Source: Candidatus Daviesbacteria bacterium
GTDB lineage: Bacteria > Patescibacteriota > Microgenomatia > Daviesbacterales > UBA10151
Reading direction: 5' to 3'
Assembly (NCBI GenBank): GCA_016187025.1
Contig: JACPKM010000001.1
Coordinates: 1 to 43,187, forward strand
Length of the DNA: 43,187 bases
Positions within the stretch are counted from its first letter, which is position 1, and the number at the start of each line of letters is the position of its first letter. Shown here piece after piece: positions 26,987 through 36,227 of the stretch. The notes beneath the pieces were generated by a model. The model saw nothing but the letters and a program-made list of their open reading frames with translations. It searched no databases and was not told the origin of the DNA. Both the position numbers and the translations under genes were made by a program.

Positions 26987-28690
26987 TTATTGCTCAAAAC
27001 AGTAGAGAGCATAGTTGTTATTGCAACTAAAGAATGATTGTGGAAACAGGTTAATATCTACATTGGTCCAGTAATAATAAACTTGTGCATTCCCTGCTGC
27101 ACCTACAGCCAAATCATATTCGGTGGAAGCACTACTTGTCCAAGCTTGACAATGTGCTGCCTGCCCAGTCCCTTGTGGTACAGTTCCATTATAATTGGTA
27201 CCTGTCCATACGGCGCTGTAGTAATTTGTGCCTAACTCTGTAACTACAGGTAAACTTTGCAAAGAACCATCTACTAAATCATTCCAATTATTAGCAATAA
27301 TAGAGCCATTAAGCTGTTTATAAGATACTGTAGCATGGCTAAGTCGATTGCCGGCAGAAGTCTGGTTATCAGATAACCAAGCTTTCCATGTCCCACCTAA
27401 ATTAGCAGCAGTGGCCCTATCCTGACATTTTGCATCAGCTCCCGATAAACCTCCCAAATTACCAGTATATTTGGTACTTGTAACAAAAACTCTTTTAGAG
27501 TCGGTAGTAGGCGGGAGTGTAATTGGGCCTGAGACAGAAGTGGTTACAAGTTGGATAGTGGCCGGGTAAGGGTTGGCGTTTTGCAACCTTTCGTCTGAGG
27601 CTTTGAATCTGGCATATAAAGTTTTTGTGCCTGCTTTTGGATCTGAGAAAGTGTAGTCTGCAAAAGTAGCAGCAGACGATTTCTCTATCCCTACATTTTT
27701 AACATTAATAGTAAAGTTTGGATCTTCTGCTAAAGTAGCAGAAACTGTATATACAGGAGCTGGGGCGGGGGTTGGAGAAGGTGAAGGACTTGGTGTAGTT
27801 GTGCATGTTTTACCAAATTGGCTGGATAAACAGGTAAAATCCTGTAAATTTACAGTACCGTTACCATCAATATCTGCCCTGGCACAATTTGGTGCATCTG
27901 CCACTTTTTTATTAAAACATGCTCTTAAAGCTGAGAAGTCATAGATATTTACCAGTCCGTCTTTATCAACATCAGCACTGCAAGGCGTACAGGAACCAGT
28001 CACAACGGTTTTGGGTGTGGGAGACGGGCTAACGATTCCAGTAGAACCACAAGCTACCCTTACAGTCCATCCCGGATTATATCCTGAACAAGAAAGACCT
28101 AAATCTGTTGGTTTGTAAATAGTAGTTGGAGTACCATTTTTGGTATAGTTTGACCTGTATGGCTGTTGAGAGCCCCAATAACCTGCTTTGTTGGTACAGT
28201 CTAATTTATTGACTGTACAATTTAAACCAGAACATGAAGAAACAGATGCCCCTCCGCACTGCCTCCACCAGTAACCTTTAGCTGCATTATTTCCGCTTAC
28301 TGCCACAGCTTTGGCAAATCCTTTTTTCTGACACATCTGGTCGGCAGTTAAGCCTTGGGGGGTTGCACAACCAACCTGATAGTCTATATAAGTAAAATTA
28401 TTTGTCTGGGCATAAGCTTCGCTAACCAAAGAAACTTTTTTAGCTTGGACTGTAGGCCAATCGGGAGAAGAAAGTTTCACTCTAGCACTGGCTGAGGCAA
28501 TAGAGGTAACCTGATTTCCGCTGCCGTCAACAAACGAAACTGTTACTCCTGGTCCTGCTTTTGGTCTAAAAATAGCAGGATTTTTAATTAGAACCAGTCC
28601 TCCAACAAGCCCTGCAAGAAGAATAAAGATAATCAGTATATGGGCTATACCTTTTTGGTTTAAAGCGGACATTACATTAATTAAAGACAT
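26987..28690 (-). CDS. Exported protein with dockerin-like repeats and a DUF1554-like C-terminal domain
   Basis: The protein has 567 residues. An N-terminal membrane anchor (about 14-36) is preceded by a short cytoplasmic peptide with a KGIAHI motif, as in pilin-like or anchored proteins. Two calcium-loop segments, DVDKDGLVNIYDFSALRACF and DIDGNGTVNLQDF (about 240-290), form a dockerin type I-like module. A beta-sandwich linker follows. The C-terminal 170 residues, starting KRVFVTSTKYTGNLGGLSG, with Cys pairs and WxAWLSD, NWNDLxDG and WTGT motifs, match the DUF1554/C-type-lectin-like fold. Binding of a surface ligand is likely; the target is unknown. Dockerins usually need a cohesin partner, and none is in the window. 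Confidence 0.72.
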   Translation of the reverse strand: MSLINVMSALNQKGIAHILIIFILLAGLVGGLVLIKNPAIFRPKAGPGVTVSFVDGSGNQVTSIASASARVKLSSPDWPTVQAKKVSLVSEAYAQTNNFTYIDYQVGCATPQGLTADQMCQKKGFAKAVAVSGNNAAKGYWWRQCGGASVSSCSGLNCTVNKLDCTNKAGYWGSQQPYRSNYTKNGTPTTIYKPTDLGLSCSGYNPGWTVRVACGSTGIVSPSPTPKTVVTGSCTPCSADVDKDGLVNIYDFSALRACFNKKVADAPNCARADIDGNGTVNLQDFTCLSSQFGKTCTTTPSPSPSPTPAPAPVYTVSATLAEDPNFTINVKNVGIEKSSAATFADYTFSDPKAGTKTLYARFKASDERLQNANPYPATIQLVTTSVSGPITLPPTTDSKRVFVTSTKYTGNLGGLSGADAKCQDRATAANLGGTWKAWLSDNQTSAGNRLSHATVSYKQLNGSIIANNWNDLVDGSLQSLPVVTELGTNYYSAVWTGTNYNGTVPQGTGQAAHCQAWTSSASTEYDLAVGAAGNAQVYYYWTNVDINLFPQSFFSCNNNYALYCFEQ

Positions 28691-28706
28691 AAATCAGATA
28701 ATCTTG

Positions 28707-29930
28707 TCAAGTACTGTTTTGATCAATAAGTCCCACCAGTAACCAAAAATAGACTAAATGGACTATTGACTGAATCTGAAACTGTGTCCAAACCAAATAT
28801 ATAATCAAACTAACCAGGAAATAGTCTTTTTTGGTTCTTTTAAGAAGAAGGACTACTAAAATCAGCCAGGATACAAGTCCAGATAATCCAGAAAATAATA
28901 CTAAATCAAGGATGTAGTTATGTGCTCTATCAATATTTAAGTTCTTTAGGCTTATTAAAACTGGATTGATTTTTAAGTTCTCCTCAAAAATCTGATGTTT
29001 ATTTTGCTGAAAATAGGTTGACAAAGAAAGGGAAATATTTTCCAGTCCATATCCTGTTAATGGTTTTTGTAAAATCACTTGGACCAGACTTGGCCAAAGG
29101 TATACTCTCTTTTCCACCCCAATAGTCACTAAATCCGGATCATTGCTCCTTAGAGGATTTAAAATTTCTTTTTCAATTAATTTAGGAGAAAGTATTATAA
29201 AAAGCAGTACAAATAGTGAAATCAAGGCTAAGATATTAAGCTTCCGCACAGTTAACTTTAATACCCACAGTAAAAGAATAATAAACACTCCCAATATCGC
29301 TGCTCTTGACTGGCTTAGGAAAATTGCAAAAACTGCAAAAATTATATTTAAAATTCCAACTATTTTGTATTTTTCTTGCTTGGCCAATATATAGGAAAAA
29401 GGTAGGCTTAAAAGGATAAACCCAGAATACAAATTTGGCTGGCCAAAAGTAGATATTACTCTTCCTGCATATGTCATAATTTGCCGATCTAAAAACTCCA
29501 GCTGAACCCATTGCCAAATGGCAACTAAAGAAACTATTAAAGAGGAGAGTGCCAGCACCAAACCCCATTTTATATTAGGTATCTTAGTAAAGGAAACTAA
29601 AAGGTAAAAAAGGTAAAGGTATAAATATAAAATAAGTCCCTGAAAATAAGGGTACTCTCCAAGAAAGCTTCTTGTAAAATCTATTCCGCCAATCGAGGTT
29701 AAAAATAGGATAGTTACAAAAGATAAAGCACTTTTGTTCAAATCTGTCCATTTAATTTGATTTTTAGAAGGGTTTTGAAAGTATAGGTAAACCCAACAAA
29801 ATGCGGCTAAGGAGAGTAAAACTACAAAAAATAACACTTTGATTTGTTCATACCCATAGTTTAAATGCGCAGGAAGAAGTGGAATTAAAAAAACGGTAAA
29901 GATAAGTATGAGCTCAATTAATGCTTTCAT
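28707..29930 (-). CDS. O-antigen ligase family membrane protein
   Basis: The protein has 407 residues with about ten membrane segments. A large loop near 255-330 contains EKRVYLWPSLVQVILQKPLT and then GYG-x-E, the layout of Wzy_C-type ligases and polymerases. A conserved Arg (SQSRAAILG) in an earlier loop also fits. It would transfer or polymerise glycan at the outer face of the membrane. The start overlaps the end of pgk by 17 bp, so it is probably on the pgk mRNA. A second, larger member is at 3848-6184. Confidence 0.78.
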   Translation of the reverse strand: MKALIELILIFTVFLIPLLPAHLNYGYEQIKVLFFVVLLSLAAFCWVYLYFQNPSKNQIKWTDLNKSALSFVTILFLTSIGGIDFTRSFLGEYPYFQGLILYLYLYLFYLLVSFTKIPNIKWGLVLALSSLIVSLVAIWQWVQLEFLDRQIMTYAGRVISTFGQPNLYSGFILLSLPFSYILAKQEKYKIVGILNIIFAVFAIFLSQSRAAILGVFIILLLWVLKLTVRKLNILALISLFVLLFIILSPKLIEKEILNPLRSNDPDLVTIGVEKRVYLWPSLVQVILQKPLTGYGLENISLSLSTYFQQNKHQIFEENLKINPVLISLKNLNIDRAHNYILDLVLFSGLSGLVSWLILVVLLLKRTKKDYFLVSLIIYLVWTQFQIQSIVHLVYFWLLVGLIDQNST

Positions 29931-30948
29931 CTAGAGCTGCGATAGTAGGTAGCGTTCCCTCTGATAGTAGTCTTAGCATCGCCCCTCCTCCTGTTGAAAC
30001 AAAAGCATTTTGTTGAAACTTACTTAACAGATTTAACTTATTTAAAGCTGCAATAGTATCCCCTCCTCCAACAATAATATCTGCACTGGATTGCAAAATT
30101 GCCTCTGCAATTTCTTTGGTACCCAAGATAGTGTTTTCTTCTTCATATTTTCCTAAAGGTCCAGCCCAGATAATTTGAGCAGCGTTTTTAATAAGCTCTG
30201 CAAAGCTTTCTGTTGCCTCAGTAGAAATATCCAAACCATTATCAATCATTTTGGCAACCATGACATTTTTTGATACCTCTATTTGCCCAGCCCTTATTTC
30301 TTGCGGAAGCTTACCTCCAACCAGAACTGCATCTGCTGTCTGAGAAAAAAGATTTAACACTCCGAGCTTATCTTCCAGTTTGGCTCCGCCAAGAATAACC
30401 AGCAAAGGCTTTTTTGGAGTATTTCTCACTTGTAAAAGCTTCTCTACCTCTTTGGCAAAATGCAAACCTGCTGCCCTTCGGGAACGAAGCCGTCCCTCAG
30501 GGTCTAGAACATCGGTAAAAAGTGTGGGTAAAAGGGTGGTAGAAACAGCGCTGTTGTGAGCAGCAAATGCTTCATTAACATAAAAATCAGCTTGACTTGC
30601 CAGTTCTTTAGCGTATTCTTGACTGCCTTCATTTTCTCTTTTATCAAACCTGGTGTTTTCTAACATCACAAAGGAAGAATCTTCTTCAAAACTTAAACTG
30701 TTAAAGTGGTTTTTCCTAAACCATTCATGCACAGGTTTAAGGCTAAAATTTGGATCAGCTCCTGATGGCCTACCTAAATGACCAATTAAAATTAGCCTTG
30801 AGGCATTTTGATGTATTAAAGTAATCGTAGGAATTCCGGCTCTAAGCCGAAAATCCTCCTCAACTTTCCCATCTTTAATAGGTACGTCTAAATCTAAACG
30901 TAATAAAACTTTCTTTCCTTTAACTACGTCTGGTGTTACAACTTGCAT
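29914..30948 (-). CDS. pgk: Phosphoglycerate kinase, short form
   Basis: The protein has 344 residues, against about 390-400 in most bacteria. The missing residues are mainly surface insertions; the core motifs remain: LIGHLGRPSG (about 55-64), ENTRF, NEAFAAHNS, LGGAKLEDK, the C-terminal IIVGGGDT and FVSTGGGAMLRLL. The usual RxDxNVP motif reads RLDLDVP (17-23), with Asp for Asn. It makes ATP from 1,3-bisphosphoglycerate and so follows gapA in the pathway. It is transcribed from a 65-bp divergent promoter region shared with the methyltransferase at 31014. Confidence 0.93.
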   Translation of the reverse strand: MQVVTPDVVKGKKVLLRLDLDVPIKDGKVEEDFRLRAGIPTITLIHQNASRLILIGHLGRPSGADPNFSLKPVHEWFRKNHFNSLSFEEDSSFVMLENTRFDKRENEGSQEYAKELASQADFYVNEAFAAHNSAVSTTLLPTLFTDVLDPEGRLRSRRAAGLHFAKEVEKLLQVRNTPKKPLLVILGGAKLEDKLGVLNLFSQTADAVLVGGKLPQEIRAGQIEVSKNVMVAKMIDNGLDISTEATESFAELIKNAAQIIWAGPLGKYEEENTILGTKEIAEAILQSSADIIVGGGDTIAALNKLNLLSKFQQNAFVSTGGGAMLRLLSEGTLPTIAALDESIN

Positions 30949-30972
30949 TTTTGATATCTTTACTAGCTATAA

Positions 30973-31000
30973 TAGCATACTCTTTTTGATTACTATGCTA
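30973..31000. promoter_or_regulatory. Inverted repeat in the pgk/methyltransferase divergent promoter
   Basis: TAGCATA (30973-30979) and TATGCTA (30994-31000) are symmetric around 14 bp. Each overlaps a -10-like sequence for one direction (TATTAT toward pgk, TATCAT toward the methyltransferase). It may be just mirrored promoters or a shared operator. Confidence 0.4.
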
Positions 31001-31013
31001 TCATTTAGCCACA

Positions 31014-31895
31014 ATGAATATCCTTACACCAGTTAATTTCCAAGATTATGAATTGCTGGACTCGGGAGAATGCCAAAGGCTGGAAAGGTTTGGTAAATAC
31101 ATCTTAGCAAGGCCTGACCCTCAAGCCATCTGGAAACCAAAACTATCACAGCATGAATGGGATAAAGCACAGGCTGTCTTTAAAAAGACCTCTGCTGAAA
31201 AAGGTTTTTGGGAGAAAAAAGGTATACCTGATAAATGGGTAATCTCCTGGAAAGATATTAAATTCCAAGTGCGCTTATCCCCTTTTAAACACACCGGAGT
31301 TTTTCCAGAACAATCTGTACATTGGGCATTTATCTCAGAAAAAATATCCCAATCAAATGATAAACCAAATGTTTTAAATCTATTTGGTTATACCGGTATT
31401 GTTTCTTTAGTTGCTGCAAAATTAGGAGCAAGAGTTACTCATGTCGATGCCTCATATCCCACTATTGGCTGGGCCAGGGAAAATCAAAAACTATCCGGTT
31501 TGGATGGCAAACCAATCCGCTGGATATTGGATGATTGTTTAAAATTTTGCCAAAGGGAGGAAAAAAGAGGGGTTAAATATGATGGAATTATCATGGACCC
31601 TCCTATATATGGACATGGACCAAAGGGAGAAAAATGGGATTTTAATGAGAGTTTTCCTAGACTGATGGAAATTTGTGCAAAATTATTACCTGATAATCCT
31701 CTATCTGCAAAGCAGAGAGCTTGCTCATTTATAATTGTTAATGCGTATGCAATTTCTGCATCAAGCATAATGTTAAAGAATGTTTTAAAAGACTATTTAA
31801 AGGATGGTCAAATTGAGTCAGGTGAGCTGGCTTTAAAAGAATCTAGTGGCAGATTGCTCTCTACTGGCATTTTTGCCAGATGGTCTGCTAATTAA
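31014..31895 (+). CDS. Class I SAM-dependent methyltransferase (RlmI-like rRNA methylase group)
   Basis: The protein has 293 residues. An N-terminal domain of about 110 residues precedes a Rossmann methyltransferase: motif I VLNLFGYTGIVSLVAAKLGA (about 121-140), the acidic VDAS end of strand 2, a DDCLKF motif and the catalytic-region IMDPP(I/Y)YG (about 200-207). The FPEQSVHW and NLFGYTG stretches resemble the SAM-dependent methylase group containing RlmI/RlmK-type 23S rRNA cytosine methyltransferases. The substrate is therefore probably RNA, but which base cannot be told. It is divergent from pgk and ends 35 bp before tRNA-Ile. Confidence 0.8.
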   Translation: MNILTPVNFQDYELLDSGECQRLERFGKYILARPDPQAIWKPKLSQHEWDKAQAVFKKTSAEKGFWEKKGIPDKWVISWKDIKFQVRLSPFKHTGVFPEQSVHWAFISEKISQSNDKPNVLNLFGYTGIVSLVAAKLGARVTHVDASYPTIGWARENQKLSGLDGKPIRWILDDCLKFCQREEKRGVKYDGIIMDPPIYGHGPKGEKWDFNESFPRLMEICAKLLPDNPLSAKQRACSFIIVNAYAISASSIMLKNVLKDYLKDGQIESGELALKESSGRLLSTGIFARWSAN

Positions 31896-31930
31896 CAAAT
31901 AAGGATTTACTTAATATTTTTTTTGAAGGG

Positions 31931-32002
31931 TGGGCGCGCTTGGGATTGAACCAAGGACCCCTTACTTATCAGATAAGTGCTCTACCACTGAGCTACGCGC
32001 CC
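31931..32002 (-). tRNA. tRNA-Ile (anticodon GAU)
   Basis: The acceptor GGGCGCG pairs with CGCGCCC. The anticodon arm CTTAT-CTGATAA-GTAAG gives GAU, and the T arm is CTTGG-TTCAATC-CCAAG. The discriminator is A, and CCA is not fully encoded (ACCC). It lies downstream of 16S on the same strand, the place it takes in the classical 16S-Ile-Ala-23S order. Confidence 0.92.
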
Positions 32003-32094
32003 AAAACTTAGATATTCTACCATGCAATAAAATTACTTTCTAGTTTTCACTGACTTTGAATAAGAAGCTATTCATGATAACATATGAAACGTTT

Positions 32095-32165
32095 GGCCTG
32101 GTGGGAGAGGAGTTATCCAGGAGTCTGCAAAACTTCGTACGCGGATGCAAGTTCCGCCCAGGCCT
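32095..32165 (+). tRNA. tRNA-Cys (anticodon GCA)
   Basis: The acceptor GGCCTGG pairs with CCAGGCC, with U73, the cysteine discriminator base. The anticodon arm GGAGT-CTGCAAA-ACTTC gives GCA. CCA is not encoded. It lies antisense between 16S and tRNA-Ile and is followed by a hairpin terminator. Confidence 0.9.
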
Positions 32166-32180
32166 CAAATTTAAGCACAA

Positions 32181-32204
32181 AAAATCCCCTCAAGAGGGGA
32201 TTTT
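32181..32204 (+). terminator. Intrinsic terminator after tRNA-Cys, symmetric
   Basis: AAAATCCCCT and AGGGGATTTT form a 10-bp stem with loop CAAG. Because of its A/T flanks it could act in both directions. On the minus strand it would stop part of the transcription leaving 16S before tRNA-Ile. Confidence 0.75.
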
Positions 32205-32208
32205 AAGA

Positions 32209-32235
32209 TTTTAATTCCAAAAAAGTGGTGGGTTT
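32209..32235 (-). repeat. 3' arm of the 16S processing stem
   Basis: TTTTAATTCC and AAGTGGTGGGTTT here are exact inverse complements of 34703-34712 and 34686-34698 upstream of 16S. This gives 10 + 13 bp with a 4x4 internal loop, a typical pre-16S cleavage stem. Confidence 0.7.
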
Positions 32236-32838
32236 ATGAATCCCGATAAATCGGGAGAAAGTTATTTATAGAAGACTTTCAAACTTCTTTCACCTTATGC
32301 GTGACATAAGTTGATCTGGATCAAACCGTGGCTACCTTCCTTGCGGATTAAGGAATCCTCCAATTTGATCTATATCTCCAGAAAGGAGGTGATCCATCCC
32401 CAGCTTCGGCTAGGGATACCTTGTTACGACTTAAGCCTCATCGCTGGTTTCACCTTCTATCTATATACATAGATATTCGGGTGCCCCCAACTTTGCTGCC
32501 TTGACGGGCGGTGTGTACAAGACCCGAGAACGTATTCACCGCGGCCCGCTGATCCGCGATTACTAGCAATTCCAACTTCATGAGGTCGAGTTGCAGACCT
32601 CAATCTGAACTGAGGCGAAATTTCAGAGATTAGCTTCTTATTACTAAGTCGCTGCTCATTGTTTTTCGCCATTGTAGGGTGTGTGTCGCCCAGGGCGTAA
32701 GAACCGTGCTGACTTGACGTCATCCGCGCCTTCCTTCCCGATATAATCGGGACCGTTCCGCATGGATTATTTAACATACGGTGCGGGTTGCGCTCGTTGT
32801 CCCACTTAAGGGTACAGCTCACGCCACGAGCTGACGAC

Positions 32839-33642
32839 CATGTTAATCTACAGTTTCCTGTAGCACGGACTATACCTTCTCCCTCCTTAATATTTAGGTT
32901 AGGGAGCCAACCGTTTGAATAACCTCATTTGGCTATTCTCAATCCATAGCTATTATGGATATCAGTCTCTACGGGGCAAGTTTTACAGAATACTTTTTAA
33001 TTGCTAATGCAATTCGTTCTCTGTAACTCTTCTTTAAATATAGAACAAATGTTCTTGCAGCTTTATATTGATATAAAGTCACATTGGTCTCTCCAAACAA
33101 TTTCTGATCTCTTATAGCATCATCCTCGCTCGAATAAGCAATTCTGATACCCGATCTGTGTTTAGTATCTATGTGTCCATCACCATCTATTCTTCCAGCT
33201 AAATAAGCTGTTAAATAGCGCTCTGGTACATATAACTCTCCAGTTTTGAAAGACATAAACATTCGCGTTAAAGGTCTATTGTTAATATAAACCTGTACTG
33301 CTTCTTGCTTACGCTTATCACCTACTCTTACTTTATAAATCCTTTCTTTTATGGGGTGACTTGGCGCCACTTTTAAAAGAAACTTTGCGAATTTACTAAT
33401 AAGAATTGGGTTAACTGAGGTCAAACCAATGGAACTAGACCACCAATAACCATCTGCTAACCAAAGACCTAAAATATAGAAATCTTCAGCTGTTTTAAAG
33501 AAAAACTTGCTTCCCACGGTATTACCCATTAATTCCAGATTACCCGAAAGTAACACGAAAATCAATTAGGGCTTCACCGTTTTGGGTTGGTTGTTTTTAT
33601 CTGACATTACTGTCTGACCGGCCATCAGGTCCATTGGACCTT
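32839..33642 (-). other. Group I intron in 16S at about E. coli position 1060 (S1060)
   Basis: 804 nt. The exons join as GCATGGCT|GTCGTCAGC in helix 34/35 of the decoding head. The last intron base is G. The intron carries AATACCGTGGGAAG (Q region), CCCCGTAGAGACTGAT (R region) and AAGGTATAGTCCGTG (S). Its 5' half closely resembles that of the 23S L2500 intron: both contain CGGTGAA-x-(T/C)CCTA(G/A)TTGA-(C/T)TTTCG and the AATACCGTGGGAAG segment. It encodes the endonuclease at 32969-33529. Confidence 0.85.
32969..33529 (-). CDS. LAGLIDADG homing endonuclease of the 16S intron
   Basis: I chose the ATG at 33529 (MGNTVGSKFFFKTAEDFY); an in-frame TTG at 33565 would extend it. The 186 residues contain two LAGLIDADG helices: YILGLWLADGYW at about 18-29 and YLAGRIDGDGHI at about 108-119. 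It should act as a monomer cutting intronless 16S genes. The first residues are encoded by the ribozyme core sequence AATACCGTGGGAAG, exactly as in the L2500 intron protein. The rest of the two proteins looks unrelated beyond the motifs, pointing to different endonucleases placed in related introns. Confidence 0.85.
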   Translation of the reverse strand: MGNTVGSKFFFKTAEDFYILGLWLADGYWWSSSIGLTSVNPILISKFAKFLLKVAPSHPIKERIYKVRVGDKRKQEAVQVYINNRPLTRMFMSFKTGELYVPERYLTAYLAGRIDGDGHIDTKHRSGIRIAYSSEDDAIRDQKLFGETNVTLYQYKAARTFVLYLKKSYRERIALAIKKYSVKLAP

Positions 33643-33760
33643 AGCCATGCAGCATCTGTGTACCACCCTCGAAGGTCACACGTTTCCGTGCGCTTGCAGG
33701 TACATGTCAAGCCCTGGTGAGGTGTTTCGCTTTGTATCGAATTAAACCACACGCTCCACT

Positions 33761-33794
<34 letters not shown>

Positions 33795-34226
33795 TAAACT
33801 TGCGTTCGTACTCCCCAGGCGGGATGCTTAACGCGTTAGCTGCGACAGCCAAAAAATCGGCTATCTAGCATCCATCGTTTACAGCTAGGAATACACAGGT
33901 CTCTAATCTGTTTCTCTCCCCTAGCTTTCGTGCCTCAGCGTCATTAGTTTGTTAGATGTCTGCCTACGCCTTTGACGTTCCCAATCATATCAACGCATTT
34001 CACTGCTCCATGATTGGTTCCAACATCCTCCCAAACAATCAAGAATAACCATCTTCTGCCCAAATCCGTGGTTAGGCCACGGGCTTTCAAACAGAATGCG
34101 TCATTCCGCCTACGCAACACTTTACGCCCAATGAATCCGGATAACGCTTGCCGCCTACGTATTACCGAGGCTTCTGGCACGTAGTTAGCAGCGGCTTATT
34201 CGCATATTACCGTCATAATCTTCATA

Positions 34227-34257
<31 letters not shown>

Positions 34258-34601
34258 AATCCTCCACGCGGCGTCGCTCGGTCAGGCTTTCGCCCATTGC
34301 CGAATATTCCCAGTTGCTGCCATCCGTAGATGTACGGGCCGTGTCGCAGTCCCGTTGTGGCTGACCGACCTCTCAGTCCAGCTACCCGTCGTCGCCTTGG
34401 TAGGCAATTACCCCACCAACTAGCTGATAGGACGCAGGCTCATCTTAAAGCGCATTGCTGCTTTAATCTCGCGATCGCATTGGAAATTACCCCCGATTTC
34501 TCGGGGCTATGTCCAACTTTAAGGTAGATTCCCACGCATTACTCACCCGTCCGCCGGTTGTACTTCGATTGCTCTCAGTACCCCCTTGACTTGCATGCTT
34601 A

Positions 34602-34644
<43 letters not shown>

Positions 34645-34685
34645 AAAAAGAAAAAACGAGGTTGTAGTTTTACAACCTAATTTTA

Positions 34686-34712
34686 AAACCCACCACTTCT
34701 CCGGAATTAAAA
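34686..34712 (-). repeat. 5' arm of the 16S processing stem
   Basis: AAACCCACCACTT (34686-34698) and GGAATTAAAA (34703-34712) pair with 32209-32235 downstream of 16S. The rest of the leader holds two more hairpins: AGGTTGTA/TACAACCT near 34660-34680 and AACCTGCC/GGCAGGTT near 34714-34733. Confidence 0.7.
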
Positions 34713-34914
34713 AACCTGCCTGCCGGCAGGTTGGCCGAAGAGTGGTTTTTAAATAAATTCACTTCTTCGGTTGTTAAGGTGCCCTTCGACTACGCTCAGG
34801 GTAAACCCTCCGATAAACTCAGGATAAGCTTACCAGATCGTAGTCAAAGATAAATTGTGAAGTAGTATTCTTTGTTAGAACTTTCTCCAATCTGTCCAAC
34901 TTAAGGACGTGGAC

Positions 34915-34943
34915 ATTTTAACCTAATCAAGCTGTACTGTCAA
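34915..34943 (-). promoter_or_regulatory. Promoter of 16S rRNA
   Basis: On the minus strand TTGACA (34938-34943), a 17-bp spacer and TAAAAT (34915-34920), about 260 bp before the mature 16S end. The insertion sequence ends 20 bp upstream of the -35 box. Confidence 0.75.
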
Positions 34944-34963
34944 TCTTTCGATATGACTCATCT

Positions 34964-36227
34964 AAAATCCGAATGAAACTGAATCATTGAATCATGAGAA
35001 AATCCGAATGAAAATCATCCTCTAAGGAAGGAGGTGATTTTCATGAAGAAAGAAGAAAAATATGCAATCATCAGGGCATTTGCTAAAGATTACAAGAGAT
35101 CAGGCAAAAATGAGAGGGGTAGAATCCTTGCTGAGGTCTCCAAACTAACAGGCTACTACAAAACCTATGCTTGTGAGCTTCTAACAAAACCCCCATCTTC
35201 TAAAAGATTGAAGATTAAAAGGGTTAGATTTTCTAAATACTTGAAAGTTTGGAATGTGCTTAAAAAATTGTGGGCAACATCAAACTTTGCTTGTGGGAAG
35301 ATATTGGTTGAAGCCATACCAGGACTTTTGGAAAGTATGATTAGGTTTGGTGAGATTAAAGTTACCAGGGAGAAAAGGAAATTGCTGCTTAAAATCTCTG
35401 CATCAACTTGTGACAGATTGCTCAAGAGTGAAAGAAAGAAACTTGAGATTAAAGGCAGATCAGGAACTAAACCTGGACCACTTTTAAAGCATCAAATACC
35501 AGTTAGGATATTCACTCCCTGGGATGAACAAACTCCGGGATTTGTAGAGATTGATTATGTAGCTCATTGTGGAGAAACCCCTAGCTGATACTTACATATC
35601 TAGCCTTGATGCCATAGACATTGCTACAACTTGGACTGAGAAGGAAGCTTGTTTAGGAAAATCTGAAAGGGTAACTGTTGAAGCTTTTGAGGCTTTGGAG
35701 ACAAGATTCCCTTTTAAGATTTTGGGGGTTGATTCAGATAATGATGCTCTGTTCATTAACTGGCATTTCTTAAGAATGACCAAGAGGAAGGAAATTACTT
35801 TTACCAGATCAAGGACATACAGGAAAAATGATCAGGCCCATATTGAGCAGAAAAACTGGTCAACTGTGAGAAAGATTATTGGGTACAGGAGGTTAGAGAC
35901 AGAAAAGCAGCTTAAAATTCTAAATCAGATCTACCAGCTGCTTTCTGATTACTTAAACTTTTTCATCCCCACCCTAAAGCTTGTGAGAAAAGAACACATA
36001 GGCTCCAGGGTTAAAAGGATTTATGACAAAGCTACTACTCCTTACCAAAGAGTTTTAAATCATCCTAACATTGATGAAGATACCAAACTCAAATTAAAGA
36101 GTAAATATCTCACTCTAAATCCTGCTGCCCTTTTAAGAGAGATTAACAGGCTGACCCGTCAATTACTTAAAGGTTGATTTGGTTCTGATTTAAACTGAGG
36201 CAATGATTATCCGTTCGTTCGGATTCT
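34964..36227 (+). mobile_element. Insertion sequence with about 26-bp terminal inverted repeats
   Basis: The left end reads AAAATCCGAATGAA and then AATCATTG. The right end, read inwards on the minus strand, is AGAATCCGAACGAA and then AATCATTG. The pair is a good imperfect inverted repeat. A second copy of AAAATCCGAATGAAA lies at about 34999. A target-site duplication could not be fixed. It contains a frameshifted DDE transposase gene. Confidence 0.65.
35043..36177 (+). pseudogene. DDE integrase-type transposase, frameshifted
   Basis: A strong ribosome site (AAGGAGGTGA) precedes the ATG at 35043. The first frame has a helix-turn-helix N-terminus (LAEVSKLTGYYKTYACELL) and reaches the first catalytic Asp (FVEIDYVAHCG) before TGA near 35588. 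The protein continues in the +1 frame with LDAIDIATTWTE, the second Asp in ILGVDSDNDALF and the Glu in HIEQKNW, then a complete C-terminus. Removing one C from the CCCC run at about 35577-35580 joins both parts. It may be a decayed gene, a sequencing error or a slippery-site frameshift; many insertion sequences use frameshifting, though usually -1. Confidence 0.75.

Noticed and set aside
32457-32822. Long frames inside 16S and 23S rRNA on both strands, such as 32457-32822 and 34148-34423
   Set aside because: They lie on conserved rRNA sequence and show no protein features.
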